A DNA stretch of 20,773 nt from a virus. The translations under genes and the position numbers were made by a program. Where the stretch lies: positions 1 to 20,773 of the IMG/VR virus record IMGVR_UViG_3300044974_000010, one strand, 5' to 3'. The number at the start of each line of letters is the position of its first letter. Position 1 is the first letter of the stretch. Shown in pieces: positions 20,204-20,773 of this stretch. The notes beneath the pieces were generated by a model. The model was not told where the DNA came from and did no database searches. It saw only the letters and a list, made by a program, of their open reading frames with translations.

Positions 20204-20773
20204 ATGGCATACGATCCAACACTTGGTTACTCTGAACCGACGTCAGTACAACAAACTCAGTTTGGCTTTGCACCGGAGATTGCACCCTACGCCCAGAAGC
20301 TACTAGGCGCCGCGGAAATACAAACTGATACAGAGGCAACCCCGTACATGCAGTACATGGGGGATCGTCAAGCGCAGTTCACACCTTTGCAACAACAGTC
20401 GTTTGAAAATGCCGGATTGATGCAGACTGCCCCCCAGTTAGGTGATGCTACGGCTATGGCTGGGCTGGCAGGTCTTGGCGCACTCAACACGCAGTACACG
20501 TTTAACCCATACCAGACACAGCAATTTACAAGCGGCACAAACCAAGCTCCGGGTTACAACGCACAAGGTCAGTTTGAAGCTGGCTCCGGCACGGTTGGCC
20601 AGTACATGAACCCCTACATGCAGACCGTGGTGGAGCGCCAGCAACAAGATGCTCAACGTCAGTCCGATATTGCTATGCAAGCAATGAACGCGCAGGCTGC
20701 CCGTTCGGGAGCATTTGGGGGTAGTGGTAACTATCTTATGCGTGGGCAGGCCGCAGGTAATTTGGCTCGTCAA
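20204..20773 (+). CDS. N-terminal part of a large phage virion protein (runs off the window)
   Basis: AAGGA at 20192-20196 lies seven bases before an ATG that opens a frame of 190 codons reaching the last base of the window without a stop. It starts MAYDPTLGYSEPTSVQQTQF and contains PEIAPYAQKLLGAAE, FTPLQQQSFENAGLM, GTVGQYMNPYMQTVVERQQQ and NAQAARSGAFGGSGNYLMRG. The NPYMQxVV...GAFGGS combination is, from memory, typical of a conserved large structural protein following the preceding gene in environmental phages. It is Gln/Ala-rich and mostly helical. It could be an internal virion or ejection protein. Its end is not visible. Confidence 0.82.
   Translation, partial: MAYDPTLGYSEPTSVQQTQFGFAPEIAPYAQKLLGAAEIQTDTEATPYMQYMGDRQAQFTPLQQQSFENAGLMQTAPQLGDATAMAGLAGLGALNTQYTFNPYQTQQFTSGTNQAPGYNAQGQFEAGSGTVGQYMNPYMQTVVERQQQDAQRQSDIAMQAMNAQAARSGAFGGSGNYLMRGQAAGNLARQ

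Noticed and set aside
1-20773. tRNA genes, integrase/attachment sites, insertion sequences
   Set aside because: I saw no cloverleaf with a GTTCRA-type arm, no transposase or recombinase motif and no terminal repeats. A tRNA scan would settle the first point.

Overview
This window is a stretch of the late (virion structure and lysis) region of a tailed double-stranded DNA phage. All supportable genes are on the + strand and are packed almost without gaps. Most neighbours overlap by ATGA, TTGA or GTGA, or sit within about 10 nt behind a clear AGGAG-type ribosome binding site. I see no integrase, repressor, replication, terminase or portal gene and no tRNA, so lifestyle cannot be judged. A head-tail adaptor-like protein and a large nozzle-like protein, with no tape-measure, sheath or tube genes, suggest a short-tailed (podovirus-like) virion. 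The strong Shine-Dalgarno sites and the type of lysis genes fit a Gram-negative proteobacterial host. A freshwater/marine environmental phage is my guess, made from remembered resemblance to metagenomic phage proteins; nothing in the sequence proves the host.

Layout. 1-1887: end of an unknown gene, a capsid-associated protein and the major capsid protein, closed by a strong intrinsic terminator with a second hairpin in front of it. 1888-2035: the longest gene-free stretch, a potentially structured leader. 2036-6836: a tight operon of small head proteins, a run of short Lys/Gly-rich basic proteins, a small holin-like membrane protein, a head-tail adaptor carrying an inserted beta domain, a zinc-ribbon protein and a second adaptor-like protein. 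6838-8682: two paralogous structural proteins flanking a 63-residue protein, then a protein built from exact 20-residue repeats. 8692-11889: a 1065-residue tail fibre with about 39 copies of a 17-residue beta-roll repeat and a C-terminal peptidase S74 self-cleaving chaperone. 11905-12506: two small conserved phage proteins.

12509-14406 is a lysis/membrane module. Five consecutive membrane or exported proteins, three of them only 31, 51 and 50 residues long, lead into a 3-TM holin-like protein and a GH24 lysozyme. 14415-20773 holds the nozzle-like protein, a small conserved protein with a GTG start, an 1121-residue modular protein with three copies of an NPDV...HY..(F/Y)G.KEGR unit and low-complexity tandem repeats, and the start of another large virion protein that runs off the window.

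Functionally, capsid assembly and head completion come first, then the adaptor and nozzle that form the tail, a fibre for receptor binding, large proteins that are plausible ejection or internal virion components, and a cassette that releases progeny. The most distinctive features are the layered repeats in the fibre, the cluster of tiny membrane proteins before the lysozyme, the set of small basic proteins sharing a C-terminal motif, and the modular 1121-residue protein. I found no defence system, CRISPR array or diversity-generating retroelement.
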